Origin: Tolypothrix brevis GSE-NOS-MK-07-07A
GTDB lineage: Bacteria; Cyanobacteriota; Cyanobacteriia; Cyanobacteriales; Nostocaceae
Reading direction: 5' to 3'
Length of the DNA: 64,000 bases
Assembly (NCBI GenBank): GCA_019358985.1
Contig: JAHHIJ010000008.1
Coordinates: 124,001 to 188,000 of the forward strand
The notes under the pieces were generated by a model, which ran no database searches, was not told the DNA's origin, and saw only the letters and a list, made by a program, of their open reading frames with translations. Positions 62,068 through 64,000 of this stretch are shown one piece after another. The position numbers and the translations under genes are program-made. Every line of letters begins with the position of its first letter. Within the stretch, counting starts at the first letter, position 1.

Positions 62068-62113
62068 GTAGTGAGCGCTTTAGGGCTTAAGAAAGCACTG
62101 AAGTGCTTACTAC
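62068..62113. repeat. GTAGTGAGC...GCTTACTAC repeat between tldD and pmbA
   Basis: Outer ends GTAGTGAGC and GCTTACTAC are imperfectly complementary; AAGCACT-GAAGTGCTT is an inner hairpin. Same theme as 27269-27292 and 28732-28790. Confidence 0.6.
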
Positions 62114-62125
62114 GAATTAAGGAGG

Positions 62126-63598
62126 TTAGCGTCCGCCTACGGTGATAGAATCTACTTTGATGTGGGGTTGTCCAACTGTGGTGTAGATGCTGCCACTGAC
62201 GGAGCCACAAAAACCTGCGGCTAATGATAAATCTTGGGAACACATGGAAATTTTATTCATAATTTCCTTGGCTTCACCGATGAGGATGGCTCCTTTTAAT
62301 GGCTTGGTAATTTTGCCATTTTCTATTAGATAAGCTTCGTCTACACCAAAGTTAAATTGTCCGGTGGCACCAACGCTACCACCACCCATTTTTTTACAGT
62401 AAATGCCTTTGTCAATTGAGGCAAATAAATCTTCTGTGTTGTGTTCACCAGTTGCGATATAAGTATTTCGCATCCGGCTTGCAGCTGCATAGGTGTAATT
62501 TTGACGGCGCCCGCTGCCGGTTCTGGGATGTCCGGTTCGCACTGAGCCGGTTCTATCTGCTAAGAAGTTCTTTAAAACGCCTTTTTCAATTAATAACGTT
62601 CTTTGTGCGGGCATTCCTTCGTCGTCCATGTCAATTGTGCCGAAGGCGTTTTCTGAACGTCCTTCATCCCATGCTGTCAAACTTTCGTGGGCAATTTTTT
62701 CGCCTTTTTTGTCAGCAAAGGGTGTGGTCTTGCGTTCAATTTGCGTGGTTTCTAGGAGGTGTCCGCAAGCTTCGTGGAAAATTACCCCGCCAAAGTGATT
62801 CGCCATGATGATGGGGTATGTGCCGGATTCTACGTAGTCGGCGTAGAGCATTTTCCCGGCTGATTCAGCGAGTTGCTCGGCGGATTGTTGATAATCCCAG
62901 GTTCTCAAAAAGTTAGCATCGCTGGTGTTACCTGCGCGTTCAGCGATGGAGGTGCGATTTGCACCATCAGCACACAAAATGTTAAATCCGACAGATTGAG
63001 TGAGGCGAATGTCACGGGCAAATGTGCCATCACTAGCGGCAACTAAGACTTCTTGCCAATCGCGGAAGTAGCTGGCGCGGCGAGATTGGACGTGGTTGGC
63101 TTTTGTCTGCAAATAAGCGGTACCATCAAGGAGGACTTCTCCCATTTCGCGGATGGAACTACATAAAGGTAGCCATTTTTCTTTGCCTCTTTTGGTTGCG
63201 TAGTCTCTGAGGAGTTCGAGGTTGATTTCTGGGATGAAAGCGTTGGATGCTGGTAGTTGCAATCCTAAGATTGAAAGACCTTTTTCTAATGCGGCTTTCA
63301 AACCGGGAAATGATAGGTTGTTGGTGCTTACGTAGCAGTCGGCTTTGCCACGAAATACTCTCACTCCTGCACCTGTAGCCAGACTGGGTGAAATGCTGGT
63401 GATAGAATCGTCTTCTGCAAGGCAACTAATATAGTTGCGACGTTCTAAGAATAATTCGATGAAGTCGGCGCCGGCTGCGCGTCCAAGTCCCAGGAGGATT
63501 GCCAGGGGAGCTTCCCAGGTTTCATCGAATCGCTCGCTTGTGGAGGTGTATTGTAAGGTGGGGAGTTGATTGGACTGAAGTAGGGTGTTTGTTAGCAT
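62126..63598 (-). CDS. tldD: TldD metalloprotease
   Basis: 490 residues. Zinc protease partner of TldE. The metal site is [21 protein letters not shown] near 269-289 (H-E-x-x-x-H), and the C-terminal [51 protein letters not shown] has the conserved cysteine region near 465. Upstream of pmbA with a 98-base gap carrying a repeat; the two form the known heterodimeric protease. Confidence 0.94.
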   Translation of the reverse strand: MLTNTLLQSNQLPTLQYTSTSERFDETWEAPLAILLGLGRAAGADFIELFLERRNYISCLAEDDSITSISPSLATGAGVRVFRGKADCYVSTNNLSFPGLKAALEKGLSILGLQLPASNAFIPEINLELLRDYATKRGKEKWLPLCSSIREMGEVLLDGTAYLQTKANHVQSRRASYFRDWQEVLVAASDGTFARDIRLTQSVGFNILCADGANRTSIAERAGNTSDANFLRTWDYQQSAEQLAESAGKMLYADYVESGTYPIIMANHFGGVIFHEACGHLLETTQIERKTTPFADKKGEKIAHESLTAWDEGRSENAFGTIDMDDEGMPAQRTLLIEKGVLKNFLADRTGSVRTGHPRTGSGRRQNYTYAAASRMRNTYIATGEHNTEDLFASIDKGIYCKKMGGGSVGATGQFNFGVDEAYLIENGKITKPLKGAILIGEAKEIMNKISMCSQDLSLAAGFCGSVSGSIYTTVGQPHIKVDSITVGGR

Positions 63599-63740
63599 GG
63601 GTTGCCTTAAAATGCTGGCATTATCGGAGTTTTAACTGAAGTATCCTGGTGTGTGTACTGCTATGTAAAAACTAGACAAAGCTAGACATTTACTTCTTAC
63701 TTCAATGGGAGCATGGGAGCGGTTATCCCTCAGTAAGCTT

Positions 63741-64000
63741 TCACGCTTTAGCCAAACGTGATGCGCCAGGTGCTACAACCGGGGGAACCCCGGCAACGCA
63801 CTGGCTCAAATTAATTGCTGCGTTCAAATCCCTGTCCATCGAATGTCCACAACTACTACAGTTGTAAGTCCTTTCTTTTAGTAGCATATCTTGGATATGC
63901 CCACAATTGGAACAGGTCTTGCTTGATGGGAACCAACGGTCAGCAATGATTATTTCGCAACCAAACTTAAGTGCTTTGTATTCCAACTCTAACAAATTTA
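63741..64000 (-). CDS. tnpB (IS200/IS605 family), C-terminal part, cut by window end
   Basis: The last 86 codons, ending with SRLAKA and a TGA stop. LEYKALKFGCEIIIADRWFPSSKTCSNCGHIQDMLLKERTYNCSSCGHSMDRDLNAAINL is the standard end of TnpB: the zinc ribbon (C-x2-C...C-x2-C) and the terminal RuvC aspartate in DRDLNAA. The frame remains open to the window edge (codons N-L-L-E-L-E), so the gene may be complete outside. It differs from the two decayed copies at 48258 and 58000. Confidence 0.88.
   Translation of the reverse strand, partial: NLLELEYKALKFGCEIIIADRWFPSSKTCSNCGHIQDMLLKERTYNCSSCGHSMDRDLNAAINLSQCVAGVPPVVAPGASRLAKA

Noticed and set aside
62028-62243. Longer PmbA N-terminus from the ATG at 62243
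   Set aside because: The extension would overlap tldD and cross a repeat; the sequence ([17 protein letters not shown]) is unlike any PmbA start.

Overview
The window looks like chromosomal DNA of a filamentous, probably heterocyst-forming cyanobacterium (Nostocales). The evidence is the dense GCGATCGC (HIP1) words, many cyanobacterium-only families (DUF1815, DUF2839, DUF1997, ferredoxin-dependent glutamate synthase, two flavodiiron proteins with a C-terminal flavin-reductase domain), and intergenic DNA packed with short palindromic repeats and MITE-like elements. The adjacent flavodiiron pair, one with canonical and one with substituted metal ligands, matches the flv3B-flv1B arrangement known from heterocystous strains. 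That assignment is inference. No phage, CRISPR array or plasmid functions are visible.

Layout. 1-5.4 kb: cut HdeD-like gene, a Uma2 nuclease-fold gene, repeats, and the flavodiiron pair. 5.4-10.9 kb: coaX, an Lhr-like helicase and a large P-loop ATPase on the + strand. 11-16.9 kb: pentapeptide protein, second Uma2 gene, tRNA-Ala(GGC), M48 protease, a DinG-like protein that has lost its helicase motifs, DUF2839 and DUF1815. 17-21.4 kb: TPR-CHAT protein, thioesterase, and a DUF1778/GNAT toxin-antitoxin pair framed by inverted repeats. 21.8-31.9 kb: dxr, then a run of sugar-transfer genes (methyltransferase, DPM1/GtrB-like GT2, half-size EamA protein, two PIG-V-like mannosyltransferases and a remnant of a third, DUF2079 protein), then a polysaccharide deacetylase. 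32-41 kb: ferredoxin-GOGAT, a phosphodiester-glycosidase-family protein, a cupin and an IscA/HesB-like protein. 41.1-46.5 kb: the str operon rpsL-rpsG-fusA-tuf-rpsJ. 46.6-56.7 kb: LON-domain protein, pheA, a decayed tnpB, DUF1997, the rne-rnhB operon, a B12-binding radical SAM protein and a STAS protein. 57-64 kb: two small hypothetical genes (one behind a perfect 32-bp CRP-type palindrome), a tnpB fragment, clpS, a CPBP protease, a pentapeptide protein, the tldD-pmbA pair, and a tnpB cut by the window end.

The main unexplained pattern is a family of short palindromes of the form GTAGAGACG...CGTCTCTAC at about 20 places. They lie in intergenic DNA, in the interior of at least four element types with different terminal inverted repeats, in tandem arrays, and inside two reading frames (coaX and the B12 radical SAM gene). 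Two copies of one element carry perfect 8-bp direct repeats at their borders, which shows real transposition. The best candidate for a poorly described pathway is the sugar-transfer cluster at 23.5-30.1 kb.
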